A DNA stretch of 64,000 nucleotides from Actinomycetes bacterium. Its GTDB lineage: Bacteria > Actinomycetota > Acidimicrobiia > Acidimicrobiales > RAAP-2. A program made the translations under genes and the position numbers. The notes under the pieces were generated by a model that was not told the DNA's origin, ran no database searches, and saw only the letters and a program-made list of their open reading frames with translations. The DNA lies in assembly GCA_021806045.1 (NCBI GenBank), contig JAJZDI010000006.1:1-64000 (forward strand). Reading direction: 5' to 3'. Shown here in pieces: positions 53,459-62,566 of the stretch (position 1 is its first letter; each line of letters begins with the position of its first letter).

Positions 53459-54465
53459 CCCTGGGGGCGGCGGAGCCGCTGCCCGCGCCGGGCGCCCAGG
53501 CAGGAGCGGCGGCGCCGACCGAGGCACGGACACGCCTCGGCCCGGTGCCGGCCGAGCAGCGACCGCTGACGGTGGTCAACGCCAAGATCCGGCTGGGCCA
53601 GCGCCTGGTCGACATCTGGCACCACCGGGAGCTCCTGGTGCTCCTCACCCGTACCGAGCTGAAGATCAAGTATAAGAACTCGGTCCTCGGCTACCTGTGG
53701 TCGATGCTGAACCCGGCCCTGGTCCTCGGCATCTACTACGTGGCGTTCAACCTCATCAGCGGGACCCACTTCCCCCGGTTCGCCATCTGGCTCTTCGCCG
53801 GCCTGCTGGCATGGAACCTGTTCAACAACGCCGCCATGGGGTCGACGACGGTGGTGGTGGGCAAGGCGGGGATCGTGAAGAAGGTGGCGTTCCCCCGCGA
53901 GCTGCTGGCCCTGTCCACCGTGGGCGTGGCCCTCGTCCTCTTCGTCATCCAGGTGGTGGTCCTCGTCATCATCATGGCGGCATTCGGGATGCAGCCGGCG
54001 TGGGGCTACCTGTGGTTGCTGCCGCTCGCCATCGTTGCCCTGACCGTGTTCACCAGCGCGGTGTCGATCTTCCTCTCCGCCGTCAACGTCTACCTGCGCG
54101 ACACCCAGCACCTCACCGAGGTGCTGCTGATGGCGTGGTTCTGGCTCACGCCGATCGTCTACTCCTGGAGCCAGATGGCGAACCAGCTGAGCGTGCACGG
54201 CGTGGCCTGGGCCAAGTGGGTCTATGTGTCGAACCCAGTCACGCCGGTGGCCATGACCTTCCAGCGGGCCATCTACGGCACGTCCTCCTACGTCGACAAG
54301 TCCAAGGCCAACACCGCACACGTCGCCACCCACCTCCTGCCTTCCTTCGGACCGTGGGGCTACGCGGCGATGCTGACCGTCGTGCTCGTCGTGAGCGTCC
54401 TGTTGTTCCTCGGTGCCCTTGTGGTGTTCGGTCGGCTCGAGGGCAACTTCGCCGAGGAACTGTGA
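53455..54465 (+). CDS. polysaccharide ABC exporter permease (Wzm-like)
   Basis: ABC-2 permease of 336 residues with an N-terminal Pro/Ala-rich tail (about 40 residues), the amphipathic interface region ([20 protein letters not shown]) typical of O-antigen and teichoic-acid exporters, and six membrane helices. [20 protein letters not shown] is the family's conserved loop. It moves an undecaprenyl-linked or similar glycan through the inner membrane. The GTG overlaps the clpP stop. Confidence 0.92.
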   Translation: MTLGAAEPLPAPGAQAGAAAPTEARTRLGPVPAEQRPLTVVNAKIRLGQRLVDIWHHRELLVLLTRTELKIKYKNSVLGYLWSMLNPALVLGIYYVAFNLISGTHFPRFAIWLFAGLLAWNLFNNAAMGSTTVVVGKAGIVKKVAFPRELLALSTVGVALVLFVIQVVVLVIIMAAFGMQPAWGYLWLLPLAIVALTVFTSAVSIFLSAVNVYLRDTQHLTEVLLMAWFWLTPIVYSWSQMANQLSVHGVAWAKWVYVSNPVTPVAMTFQRAIYGTSSYVDKSKANTAHVATHLLPSFGPWGYAAMLTVVLVVSVLLFLGALVVFGRLEGNFAEEL

Positions 54466-54469
54466 CGCC

Positions 54470-55735
54470 GTGACCGCAGCGATCGAGGTCGACCACCTCA
54501 CCAAGCAGTTCCGCCTCTACAACGAGAAGTACACCTCGCTGAAGGAGCGCGTCGTCCACGGCGGGAAGATGCCCTACGTGCCGTTCCTGGCCCTCGACGA
54601 TGTCAACGTCGACATCAGCGAGGGGGAGACGTTCGGGATTCTCGGTCACAACGGCTGCGGGAAGTCGACCCTGCTCAAGTGTGTTGCCGGCATCCTCAAG
54701 CCCACCTCGGGCGAAGTCCGGGTCCGGGGGTCGCTGGCCGCCATGCTCGAGTTGGGTGCCGGCTTCCAGCCGGAGCTGTCGGGCAGGGACAACATCTTCC
54801 TCAACGGCTCGCTCCTCGGCCTGTCGCACGCCGAGATGGAGAAGCGCTTCGACGACATCGTGGCCTTCGCCGAGCTCGAACAGTTCATCGACAACCAGGT
54901 CAAGTTCTACTCGTCGGGCATGTACGTCCGGCTCGGGTTCGCGGTGGCAGTCAACGTGGAGCCCGATGTCCTCCTGGTCGACGAGGTGCTGGCCGTCGGC
55001 GACGCCGCCTTCCAGCGCAAGTGCCTCGACCACGTGCGGCGGTTCCAGCAGGAGGGGCGGACGATCGTCGTGGTCAGCCACGGGACCGATACCATCCGCC
55101 AGAACTGCGACCGGGCCATGGTCATGAGCCACGGGCGCACGCTCACCGTCGATGAGCCGGGCGAGGCCATCCGGGTGTTCCTGGCCGCGCTGTTGGGCGG
55201 CGGCGCCGGTCCCGACGACGCCGTCGGCGCCGTCCCCGGCAACGTCGTCTCGATCGGGACGGTGACCATCGAGCACGGCGGGAGCGGCAGCCGTCCCCAC
55301 CTCTACCCGGGCGAATGGATGACGGTGGTCGCCGACGTGGACTCGCTGGCCGCGGTACCCGACGCGGTCGCCGTCGTGGCCATCCACGACGACGGGGGCG
55401 AGCTCGTTTTCTCCTCCGACCCGGACGACCCCGGGGCGTGGATGGAGCTGCCGGCGGGCGGGGGCATGGTGCGCATCGAGTTCCCCGAGGTCCCGCTCCT
55501 CGACGGCACGTACTCGGTCAGCATCGGCGTCCGGAGCCGGTCCGACACGGCCGTCTACGACTGGAAGGACCAGGGGGCGCAGTTCGAGGTGGCCAACCCC
55601 GGGCGCACGACGGGCCGGGTCCGGCTGCTGCCGAGCACCAGCTTCCGCCTACGTTCGTCCCACCACACCGGTCAGGTGCCTGCCATCAGCCCCATGGGGG
55701 CGGTCGGCGCACCGGTCGCCGACACCACCTCGTGA
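54470..55735 (+). CDS. polysaccharide ABC exporter ATPase with C-terminal carbohydrate-binding domain (Wzt-like)
   Basis: ATPase subunit of 421 residues. Residues 1-245 hold the motor: GHNGCGKSTLLKCVAG (Walker A), LGAGFQPELSGRDNIFLNG (after the Q loop), YSSGMYVRLGFAVAV (signature) and LLVDEVLAVGDAAF (Walker B). Residues about 265-400 form a beta-sandwich (YPGEWMTVVADVDSLA, DGTYSVSIGVRSR) like the Wzt C-terminal domain, which recognises a modified non-reducing end of the glycan. This fits the methyltransferase genes in the locus, since in known systems a terminal cap such as a methyl group signals export. Confidence 0.9.
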   Translation: MTAAIEVDHLTKQFRLYNEKYTSLKERVVHGGKMPYVPFLALDDVNVDISEGETFGILGHNGCGKSTLLKCVAGILKPTSGEVRVRGSLAAMLELGAGFQPELSGRDNIFLNGSLLGLSHAEMEKRFDDIVAFAELEQFIDNQVKFYSSGMYVRLGFAVAVNVEPDVLLVDEVLAVGDAAFQRKCLDHVRRFQQEGRTIVVVSHGTDTIRQNCDRAMVMSHGRTLTVDEPGEAIRVFLAALLGGGAGPDDAVGAVPGNVVSIGTVTIEHGGSGSRPHLYPGEWMTVVADVDSLAAVPDAVAVVAIHDDGGELVFSSDPDDPGAWMELPAGGGMVRIEFPEVPLLDGTYSVSIGVRSRSDTAVYDWKDQGAQFEVANPGRTTGRVRLLPSTSFRLRSSHHTGQVPAISPMGAVGAPVADTTS

Positions 55736-55751
55736 CGGAGGCCTGCCACCG

Positions 55752-56846
55752 GTGACAGCCAAGGTCACCCGGATCGACCAGATCCTCCCCTCGCTTGCCA
55801 GCCGCGACGCCATCGGCGGCCACGTGATGCGCCTGCGCGGCCTGTTGCGGGAGCGAGGCTTCGAGAGCGAGATCTACTTCGGCAACTCGACGCCCGACCG
55901 GGCGGAGGACGGCCGTCCCATCACCGCGCTGGGCGAGCACGGCCCGTCCGGCCGGATCCTCCTCTACCACCTGTCGATCGGCAGCGGCGTGGCCGACGTG
56001 TTCCGTGACCGCCCCGAGCGCAAGTTCGTCAACTACCACAACATCACTCCGGCCGATCTGCTCGAGCCGTGGATCCCCCATGTCGGGGACGAGGTGCGCT
56101 GGGGCCGGGCCCAGCTCCGAAACCTGGCACCGGTGACGGAGTTCGCAGTTGCGGACTCGCGTTTCAACCAGGGTGAGCTGGACGAGGCCGGCTACGCGAC
56201 CACCACGGCCGTGCCGCTCCTGGTCGACCTGGAGTCGTTCGGCGGGACGCCCGATCCGGCACGCTCGGCCGAGCTGGCCCGCCAGCGCCGCCGGGGCGGT
56301 GCCGACCTGCTCTTCGTCGGCAAGTTCGCACCCCACAAGGCCCAGCACGACCTGGTGAAGGCGCTGGCCGCTTACCGGCGCCTGTACGACCCTGAGGCCC
56401 GCCTCCACCTGGTGGGCAGTCCCATCGGGGAGGACTACCAGGCGGCCGTTCTGCGCTTCGCCGCCGACCTGGGGCTGGCCGATGCCGTGCACGTGGCCGG
56501 ATCGGTCACCCACGAGGAGCTGATCGCCCACTACGCACACGCGGACGTGTTCCTGTGCCTTTCCGACCACGAGGGGTTCTGCGTGCCACTGATCGAGGCC
56601 ATGAGCCACCGCCTCCCCATCGTGGCCTTCGGCACGACGGCAGTGCCGGAGACGGTGGCCGACGCCGGGATCGTCCTCCCCACCAAGCGCCCGGCCACGG
56701 TGGCGGCGGCCATCCACCGGGTGGTCAGCGACGGGCACCTGCGCACGGTGCTGCAGCGAGCGGCCCACCGGCGGGTGGCAGAACTGGCGCTCGATCGGAC
56801 CAGCGAGCGCTTCGCGGCGACGCTCGAGGAGGCCTGCCGGGCGTGA
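55752..56846 (+). CDS. glycosyltransferase, GT4-like, family A copy 3
   Basis: 364 residues. The start is somewhat diverged (RIDQILPSLASRDAIGGHVM), but VNYHNITPADLLEPWI, LLFVGKFAPHKAQHDLVKAL and the EX7E motif in LSDHEGFCVPLIEAM identify family A. It is paired with family B copy 2 at 56875. The GTG at 55752 is 16 bases after the exporter ATPase stop. Confidence 0.87.
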   Translation: MTAKVTRIDQILPSLASRDAIGGHVMRLRGLLRERGFESEIYFGNSTPDRAEDGRPITALGEHGPSGRILLYHLSIGSGVADVFRDRPERKFVNYHNITPADLLEPWIPHVGDEVRWGRAQLRNLAPVTEFAVADSRFNQGELDEAGYATTTAVPLLVDLESFGGTPDPARSAELARQRRRGGADLLFVGKFAPHKAQHDLVKALAAYRRLYDPEARLHLVGSPIGEDYQAAVLRFAADLGLADAVHVAGSVTHEELIAHYAHADVFLCLSDHEGFCVPLIEAMSHRLPIVAFGTTAVPETVADAGIVLPTKRPATVAAAIHRVVSDGHLRTVLQRAAHRRVAELALDRTSERFAATLEEACRA

Positions 56847-56874
56847 TGACCGCCGCCGTTCGGTCCCTGCGGCG

Positions 56875-58095
56875 GTGAGGATCACCTTCGTCGTCCCCCG
56901 GTACGGCGTGGAGGTGATCGGCGGGGCCGAGACGGCGGCCCGCCTGCTGGCGGAGCACCTCGTCACCCGGCAGGGCTGGGAGGTCGATGTGCTCACCACG
57001 TGCGCACAGGACTTCGTGACCTGGGCCGACCACTACCCACCGGGAGAGGAGGCGGTGAACGGCGTGCGGGTCCGCCGGTTCGCCTCGGACCACGGCCGCG
57101 ACCCGTCCTTCCACCCGCTGTCGGCCAGCCTGCTGGCCGATCCGGGACGGGCGTCGCTCGACGACGCCGAGCGATGGCTCGACCTCCAGGGGCCGGTCAG
57201 CTCCGCCCTGGTGGAGGCGGCGGAGTCGTCGTCGCCGGACGCGTTCGTCTTCTACCCGTACCTGTACCACCCCACGGCACGGGTCATCGGCCGGGTGGGC
57301 GGGCCGACCATCCTCCATCCCGCCGCCCACGACGAGCCGGCGCTTCGCCTCCCCATCTTCCCGGAGGTCTTCGCGGCGGCCGACGCCATCGTGTTCCAGA
57401 CCGAGGCGGAACGTGCACTCGTCCAGGGGCTCTTCCCGGTGGCGACGACGCCGCAGCTCCTCCTCGGCCTCGGCGTCGACGAGCCGGGCGACCATCCCCT
57501 GCCGCCCGGCGCCGATGCTGGCGTGCCCGAGACCCCGTACCTGCTCTGTCTGGGCCGTGTCGACCGCCACAAGGGCGCCCACCTGCTCGTCACCCTCTTC
57601 GCCTCCTACAAGCGGCGCCGGCCCGGACCGTTGCGCCTGGTCATCGCCGGGCCCGTCGTAGACGCCCCGCCGGACCATCCGGAGGTCGACGTCGTCGGCC
57701 CGGTGGGGGAGGTGGAGAAGTGGCAGCTCCTCCAGCATGCGGTGGCGCTGGTCTCGCCGTCGCCGTGGGAGGCGTTCTCTTTGGTGGTGGCCGAGGCCTG
57801 GAGCGCCGGCCGGCCCGTCCTCGTGAACGCGGGCTGTGCGGCCACCGTTGAGCACTGCGACCGGTCGGGCGGCGGGCTCGTCTTCGGCGGCTACGGGCAG
57901 TTCGAGGCGGCAGTCGACCGGTTGACGGCCGATGACGGGTTCGCGACCGGCCTCGGGGCACGAGGCCGCGCCTACGTCGAGGGCAGGTTCCGCTGGCCCG
58001 TGGTGGTCGACCGTTACGCTCGGTTCGTCGAGTCGGTCGCCCGCCGGGCCGGCGTCGCTCCAGGTCGGAACGGCGCGGTCAGGGATCGGCGATGA
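56875..58095 (+). CDS. glycosyltransferase, GT4-like, family B copy 2
   Basis: 406 residues. MRITFVVPRYGVEVIGGAET, TTCAQDFVTWADHYPP, ILHPAAHDEPALRL, LGRVDRHKGAHLLVTLF and the EX7E motif in SPWEAFSLVVAEAWSAG match copy 1 at 49370 closely. It is the last intact gene of the locus. A GTG start lies 28 bases after the family A copy 3 stop. Confidence 0.87.
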   Translation: MRITFVVPRYGVEVIGGAETAARLLAEHLVTRQGWEVDVLTTCAQDFVTWADHYPPGEEAVNGVRVRRFASDHGRDPSFHPLSASLLADPGRASLDDAERWLDLQGPVSSALVEAAESSSPDAFVFYPYLYHPTARVIGRVGGPTILHPAAHDEPALRLPIFPEVFAAADAIVFQTEAERALVQGLFPVATTPQLLLGLGVDEPGDHPLPPGADAGVPETPYLLCLGRVDRHKGAHLLVTLFASYKRRRPGPLRLVIAGPVVDAPPDHPEVDVVGPVGEVEKWQLLQHAVALVSPSPWEAFSLVVAEAWSAGRPVLVNAGCAATVEHCDRSGGGLVFGGYGQFEAAVDRLTADDGFATGLGARGRAYVEGRFRWPVVVDRYARFVESVARRAGVAPGRNGAVRDRR

Positions 58096-58169
58096 CATTC
58101 CGACAAGGTGACTGGAGGTCGTGTCGCCTGGCCACGGGGTGGGTGGCCGGACCACGAGAGCAGGGGAGG

Positions 58170-59541
58170 ATGTCGATGAACGCGAGCGGTGAGGCTGTGG
58201 ACAGGCCAGGGCACTGGTTCTGGCGGCCGGCCGGCCGGCTCGGTGCGGCGATTGCCGCGACGGTTCCCCACAGCCTTGGGGCGATCACCTAGACGTGGGA
58301 GCAGGTGCTGCCCGACGGCGGCTCGCCCGTCGACCGGCGGCTACAACGCCGTGTCGAGCAGCGGGCAGCTGCTCTGGCAGCACCCTGGCGGGGACGCGCA
58401 CGGGCCACACGGGGTGCAGGCTGGCCTGGCCATCGGCACGATGGCCGGAGTCATGTCGGTCACGGCACCCTCGCTGGGCCAGAACCAGTATGGGTGGTCG
58501 GCGGAGAACAACCCCATCCCCGGCTAGCCGTTCTTCACCGCTGACAGCGGCTTCTCCACGCCGTCGTTCGCCGACCTCTACGGGAACGGGCAGCCGTACG
58601 TCGTCGAGGGGGGTGACTCCACGGCCGGGAACGCCAACGGTGTCCAGTACTCGAACGGCGGCCACCTGAGGATCCTCGCCACGTCGGGCAACCTGGTCTG
58701 CAGCTACAACAGCAACGAGACGATCGATTCGTCGCCGGCGGTGGGCCAGGTCTTCGGTGACGGCGCGCCGGGGATCGTGGTGGGCACCGGCAACTACTAC
58801 CCGCGAGCGCCCGACCGCTACCACGTCCTCGCGTTCGACAACAACTGCAACCTCCGCTGGTCGTCCTACCTGGATGGGGACACCCTCGGCAGTCCCGCCA
58901 TCGCCGACATCGAGGGCAATGCGTCGGTGGCCGTGCTCGAAGGTGCCGACCTCGGTCCGGACGCCTCGTCCGCCGAACTGGTGTGGGCACTGAACGGCGC
59001 CACCGGCGCCGCGCTGCCGGGCTGGCCAGTGGCTACGCCCGGGCGGATCATGGGGAGCATCACGACCGCCGAACTGACCGGTGTCGGCTACCAGGACCTG
59101 CTGGTGCCCACCACCTCCGGGTTGGTGATCATCGACGGCAAGTCGGCCCGGATCGTGGCCACCCTGGGCAATGGCGCCGTCGGGCTGCAGAACGCGGCAC
59201 TGGTGACCAAGGACCCCAACGGGCTGACGGGGATCACCATCGCCGGGTACGGGGCGGGCAACGAAGGGGTGATCCTCCACTACGAGGTCCAGGGGACGGC
59301 CGGGATGGGGCTCGGGCTCCGGTCGTGGCCGATGTTCCACCAGAACCGGCGACTCGACGGGTGGCTGGACGCGCCGCCTCCGGCGACCCTCAACAAGCCC
59401 ATCGTGGGTATGGCCGCCACACCGAGGTCGAACGGCGACTGGAACGTCGCCAGTGACGGTGGCATCTTCTCCTTCGGCAACGCCACGTACTACGGATCGA
59501 TGCCGGCCGTGCTGGCCGCCGAGAATTCGATGGGCGAATGA
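58170..59541 (+). pseudogene. decayed secreted FG-GAP-like protein with one GYWLV-type repeat
   Basis: Remains of an exported protein broken by at least three lesions. A short start with GGGGAGG upstream runs into TAG at 58290-58292; similarity continues after it in the same frame (TWEQVLPDGGSPV) until about 58328. The sequence then shifts to another frame (GGYNAVSSSGQLLWQHPG), which meets TAG at 58525-58527 exactly where a Trp is expected (PG-stop-PFFTADSGFSTP). From 58528 the frame is open to 59541 and shows FG-GAP/beta-propeller-like segments (SSPAVGQVFGDGAPGIVVG, GSPAIADIEGNASVAVLEG, PGWPVATPGRI). The end is one decayed surface repeat (LNKPIVGMAATPRSNGDWNV). The ATG at 58741 could still give a fragment of 266 residues. 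Confidence 0.8.
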
Positions 59542-59646
59542 CGGCACCGGCACGCGTCCCCGGCCGGTCGACGGGGCTGGTCGGAGATGCCGGTCGACGG
59601 GGCCGGTACAGCCACCGGATGACGCGTGTCGACCAGGCCGCGCCGG

Positions 59647-59652
59647 TACCAT
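59647..59652 (+). promoter_or_regulatory. -10 element of the SpoIID-domain protein (leaderless)
   Basis: TACCAT ends 7 bases before the ATG at 59660, the same spacing seen at 25449 and 47206. No Shine-Dalgarno sequence precedes the ATG. Confidence 0.4.
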
Positions 59653-59659
59653 CGGCCAC

Positions 59660-61690
59660 ATGACCTCCCCACGCCGGCCATCGAAGCGCGCCCAGTCCAG
59701 GAGGGGCCGCCTGGCTGCGGCCATGGTCGTCACTGCCACGCTGGTGGGTGGGGCGACGGCTGGGATGGTCGCGGCGTCCCCCGCAGCCGGTGCGGCGACG
59801 TCGTCCGCGTCGATCACGATCACCGGCCACGGCTGGGGGCACGGGCACGGCATGGGGCAGTGGGGCGCGTTCGGCTACGCCATCGCCGGCACCGGCTACC
59901 TGCAGATCGTCGACCACTACTACGGGGGGACGTCGGACGTGACACTGCCGTCGACCACCGACGCGCAGACCGTGCGGGTCGCCTTGACGGAGAACGACGG
60001 CAACGACGTCATCGTCACCTCGGGCTCGCCCTTCTCGGTGGCAGGGAACTCCTTCGCAGCCGGCAGTGCCGTGCTGCTGGCCCCCGCCGGGGGTACGGGG
60101 TGGACGGTCCAGCGGGGTGGCTCGTGCGGCGGGCCCTGGCAGCCCCCGCTGGGCACGATGACGAACCCCACGGTGGTGCCGTCTTCATCACCCGCGCTCG
60201 GTGACCCGGCGACGGCGACCAAAGCGCTCCAGCTCTGCCAGGCAGGTGGCAACCTGACCGTGCGTGGCGATCTGGAGGCCACGTTCAACTCGTTGGGACA
60301 GGCCAGGACCGTCAACATCCTGCCGCTGGAGCAGTACGTCGCCGGAGTCGTGCCCAACGAGTCGCCCGCCTACTGGGGGACCCTGGGAGGTGCGGGTCCC
60401 CAGGGCCAGGCGTGGGGGTTCCAGGAGCTCGAAGCCCAGGCCATCGCCGCACGCTCGTACGTGCTGGCCTCCCCGGGCTCCTACGGTGGGTACGCCGACA
60501 CCTGCGACCTGGCATGCCAGACCTACCGGGGCACGGCCAACGAGACCGCCGTCAGCGACGCCGCGGTGATGGACACCGCCGGCCAGGTGATGGAGTTCCC
60601 CGGTGGCACGATCGCCGCCACGCAGTACTCGGCATCGACGGGCGGGTACACCAATCCGGGCGCGTTCCCGGCCGTCCCCGACACCGGCGACGCCGTGTGC
60701 ATCCCCGAGGCGTGCAACCCGAACCACACCTGGACCGTCTCGGTGCCGGTCTCGGCGTTCAGCGCGGCGTGGCCGTCGATCGGCACGTTCAGCTCTGCCG
60801 TGGTCACGGCCCGGAACGGCTTCGGCGACTGGGGCGGCCGGGTGGAGTCGATGGTGGTGTCGGGCTCAGCCGGTTCCGTCACGGTGACGGGCGACGAGGC
60901 CGCCGCCGCACTCGGCCTCCGTTCGAACTGGTTCACGCTTGTCAGCGCGCCCGTGGTGGGGATGGCACGGACCGGCACCGGCCAGGGCTACTGGCTGGCC
61001 TCCAACGATGGGGGCGTGGCCAACTTCGGCGATGCCGGTGCCGACGGCTCGGCCCTCACGTACGGTCTGAACGCGCCCATCGTGGGTATGGCCGCCACCC
61101 CCGACAGCGGCGGCTACTGGCTGGTGGCGAGCGACGGTGGCGTCTTCACCTTCGGCGACGCCCACTTCCACGGGTCGGCGGGTGCCCTCCACCTCAACCA
61201 GCCCATCGTGGGCATGGCCGCCACCCCCGACGGCGGCGGCTACTGGCTGGTGGCGGCGGACGGCGGCATCTTCTCCTTCGGCGACGCCCACTTCTACGGG
61301 TCGACCGGCGCCCTCCACCTCAACAAGCCCGTGGTCGGCATGGCCGCCACCCCCGGCGGCGGCGGCTACTGGCTGGTGGCGGCGGACGGCGGCATCTTCT
61401 CCTTCGGCGACGCCCGCTTCCACGGCTCCACCGGCGCCTACATCCTCAACAAGCCCGTGGTCGGCATGGCTGCCACCCCCGACGGCGGCGGCTACTGGCT
61501 GGTGGCGGCGGACGGCGGCATCTTCTCCTTCGGCGACGCCCGCTTCCACGGCTCCACCGGCGCGCTCGTCCTCAACCAGCCCATCGTGGGCATGGCCGCC
61601 ACCCCCGACGGCGGCGGCTACTGGCTGGTGGCGGCGGACGGCGGCATCTTCACCTTCGGCGACGCGCCATTCAAGGGCTCGGGCGCCTGA
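59660..61690 (+). CDS. secreted SpoIID/LytB-domain protein with C-terminal GYWLV repeats
   Basis: Exported protein of 676 residues. A signal peptide (basic RRGRLAAAM, hydrophobic core to about residue 47) leads into GHGWGHGHGMGQWGAFGYA, the SpoIID motif region near residue 55. The rest of the SpoIID domain follows to about 430 (ILPLEQYVAGVVPNE, EAQAIAARSYVLA, QYSASTGGYTNPG). SpoIID enzymes are lytic transglycosylases that cut denuded glycan strands. Residues about 430-676 carry one weak and five strong copies of the 42-residue repeat, nearly identical at DNA level (61067-61687). The repeats probably bind wall or glycan, by inference. The promoter is next to the ATG. Confidence 0.88.
   Translation: MTSPRRPSKRAQSRRGRLAAAMVVTATLVGGATAGMVAASPAAGAATSSASITITGHGWGHGHGMGQWGAFGYAIAGTGYLQIVDHYYGGTSDVTLPSTTDAQTVRVALTENDGNDVIVTSGSPFSVAGNSFAAGSAVLLAPAGGTGWTVQRGGSCGGPWQPPLGTMTNPTVVPSSSPALGDPATATKALQLCQAGGNLTVRGDLEATFNSLGQARTVNILPLEQYVAGVVPNESPAYWGTLGGAGPQGQAWGFQELEAQAIAARSYVLASPGSYGGYADTCDLACQTYRGTANETAVSDAAVMDTAGQVMEFPGGTIAATQYSASTGGYTNPGAFPAVPDTGDAVCIPEACNPNHTWTVSVPVSAFSAAWPSIGTFSSAVVTARNGFGDWGGRVESMVVSGSAGSVTVTGDEAAAALGLRSNWFTLVSAPVVGMARTGTGQGYWLASNDGGVANFGDAGADGSALTYGLNAPIVGMAATPDSGGYWLVASDGGVFTFGDAHFHGSAGALHLNQPIVGMAATPDGGGYWLVAADGGIFSFGDAHFYGSTGALHLNKPVVGMAATPGGGGYWLVAADGGIFSFGDARFHGSTGAYILNKPVVGMAATPDGGGYWLVAADGGIFSFGDARFHGSTGALVLNQPIVGMAATPDGGGYWLVAADGGIFTFGDAPFKGSGA
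61067..61687 (+). repeat. tandem 126-bp repeats encoding the GYWLV module
   Basis: Units start at 61067, 61193, 61319, 61445 and 61571; the last is 117 bp. Each encodes 42 residues of the pattern LN-X-P-[IV]-VGMAATP-X2-GGYWLVAADGG[IV]F-X-FGDA. Units 2 to 5 are almost identical in nucleotides, a sign of recent duplication or gene conversion. Confidence 0.95.
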
Positions 61691-61730
61691 TCGGCCGGGC
61701 CGGCGGCCCAGCCGGCGACCCGGCCGGCCG

Positions 61731-62408
61731 TCAGTCGGCCCCGGTCGAAGTGGTGACCTGCTCCAGGCCCGGGTAGGCGGACAACCGGCCCAACCGGCCC
61801 AACCGGCCGGCATTGACGCCGACGTCGGCCGCACCGAGGAGCGCCAGGTCGCCCCGGCTGTTCCCGTACGCCCACAGGGTGGAGCCGTCGGCCCGCCCGC
61901 CGTGCTCGGCGATCCACTCGTCGAGGCGGCGCAGCTTCTCCCGGCCGCGGCAGTTGTGCCCCTCGTACCTGCCGGTCAGGCGACCGGCCCCGTCGACCTC
62001 CAGGCGGGTGGCCACCACCCCGGTCGCCCCGAGGCGCTCGCCCACGTGGCGGACATAGCACTCGGGAGACGCCGAGACGATGACGACCAGGTCGCCCCGG
62101 GCCCGGTGCCAGTCGAGGCGCCGGCGGGCGTCGGTCCGCAGCCGTCGGGCCAGGTGGTCCCGGGCGAACGCCTCGGCTGCGGACTCGACGGTGGACGAGT
62201 CCTGCCCGGCCAGCACCCGGACGAACAGCTCCTCCTTGGTCCGGTCGGCCGTCGTGCCACCGGCCAGAGCCGCCCTGGCCAGGCGGGGGGCCAGGCGGAC
62301 CGATGCGGCGGCGACGGGCACCGTCCCGCGCACGGCGACCAGGAACGAGAAGACGCTGCCGCCATTGGTGAGGGTGCCGTCGAAGTCGAAGGCGGCGATG
62401 TCGGTCAT
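61731..62408 (-). CDS. HAD-IB family phosphatase (SerB-like)
   Basis: HAD phosphatase of 225 residues. Motif I is AFDFDGTLTNGGSVF (residues 5-19), motif II is in VVIVSASPECYVRHV, and motif III/IV is LWAYGNSRGDLALLGAAD. The GNS-X-GD pattern and the N-terminal helical cap match HAD-IB proteins that act on phosphoserine-like or lysophospholipid phosphates. Adjacent genes give no substrate clue. It converges on the SpoIID-domain gene with 40 bp between stops. Confidence 0.87.
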   Translation of the reverse strand: MTDIAAFDFDGTLTNGGSVFSFLVAVRGTVPVAAASVRLAPRLARAALAGGTTADRTKEELFVRVLAGQDSSTVESAAEAFARDHLARRLRTDARRRLDWHRARGDLVVIVSASPECYVRHVGERLGATGVVATRLEVDGAGRLTGRYEGHNCRGREKLRRLDEWIAEHGGRADGSTLWAYGNSRGDLALLGAADVGVNAGRLGRLGRLSAYPGLEQVTTSTGAD

Positions 62409-62475
62409 GGAAGGGTCACCGGTGTCCGGACGCGCCGGTGCGATGGGTACGGGTTGGCGTCACGGAGGGGATTCT

Positions 62476-62496
62476 GGCACGGTGGCTGTCCGTGCC
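62476..62496. other. inverted repeat upstream of the acyl-CoA dehydrogenase
   Basis: GGCACGG and CCGTGCC, perfect 7-bp arms with a 7-base spacer, lie in the 158-bp gap between the divergent HAD phosphatase and dehydrogenase genes, 70 bp upstream of the latter. It could be an operator or an RNA hairpin in the leader. No clear promoter was found in this gap. Confidence 0.35.
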
Positions 62497-62566
62497 GGAC
62501 ACCCCGGCGGTCCCGCGACGCCGGACCCTGGGGTGACGGGGATCGCCGAGTGACAGGAGCACCAGG

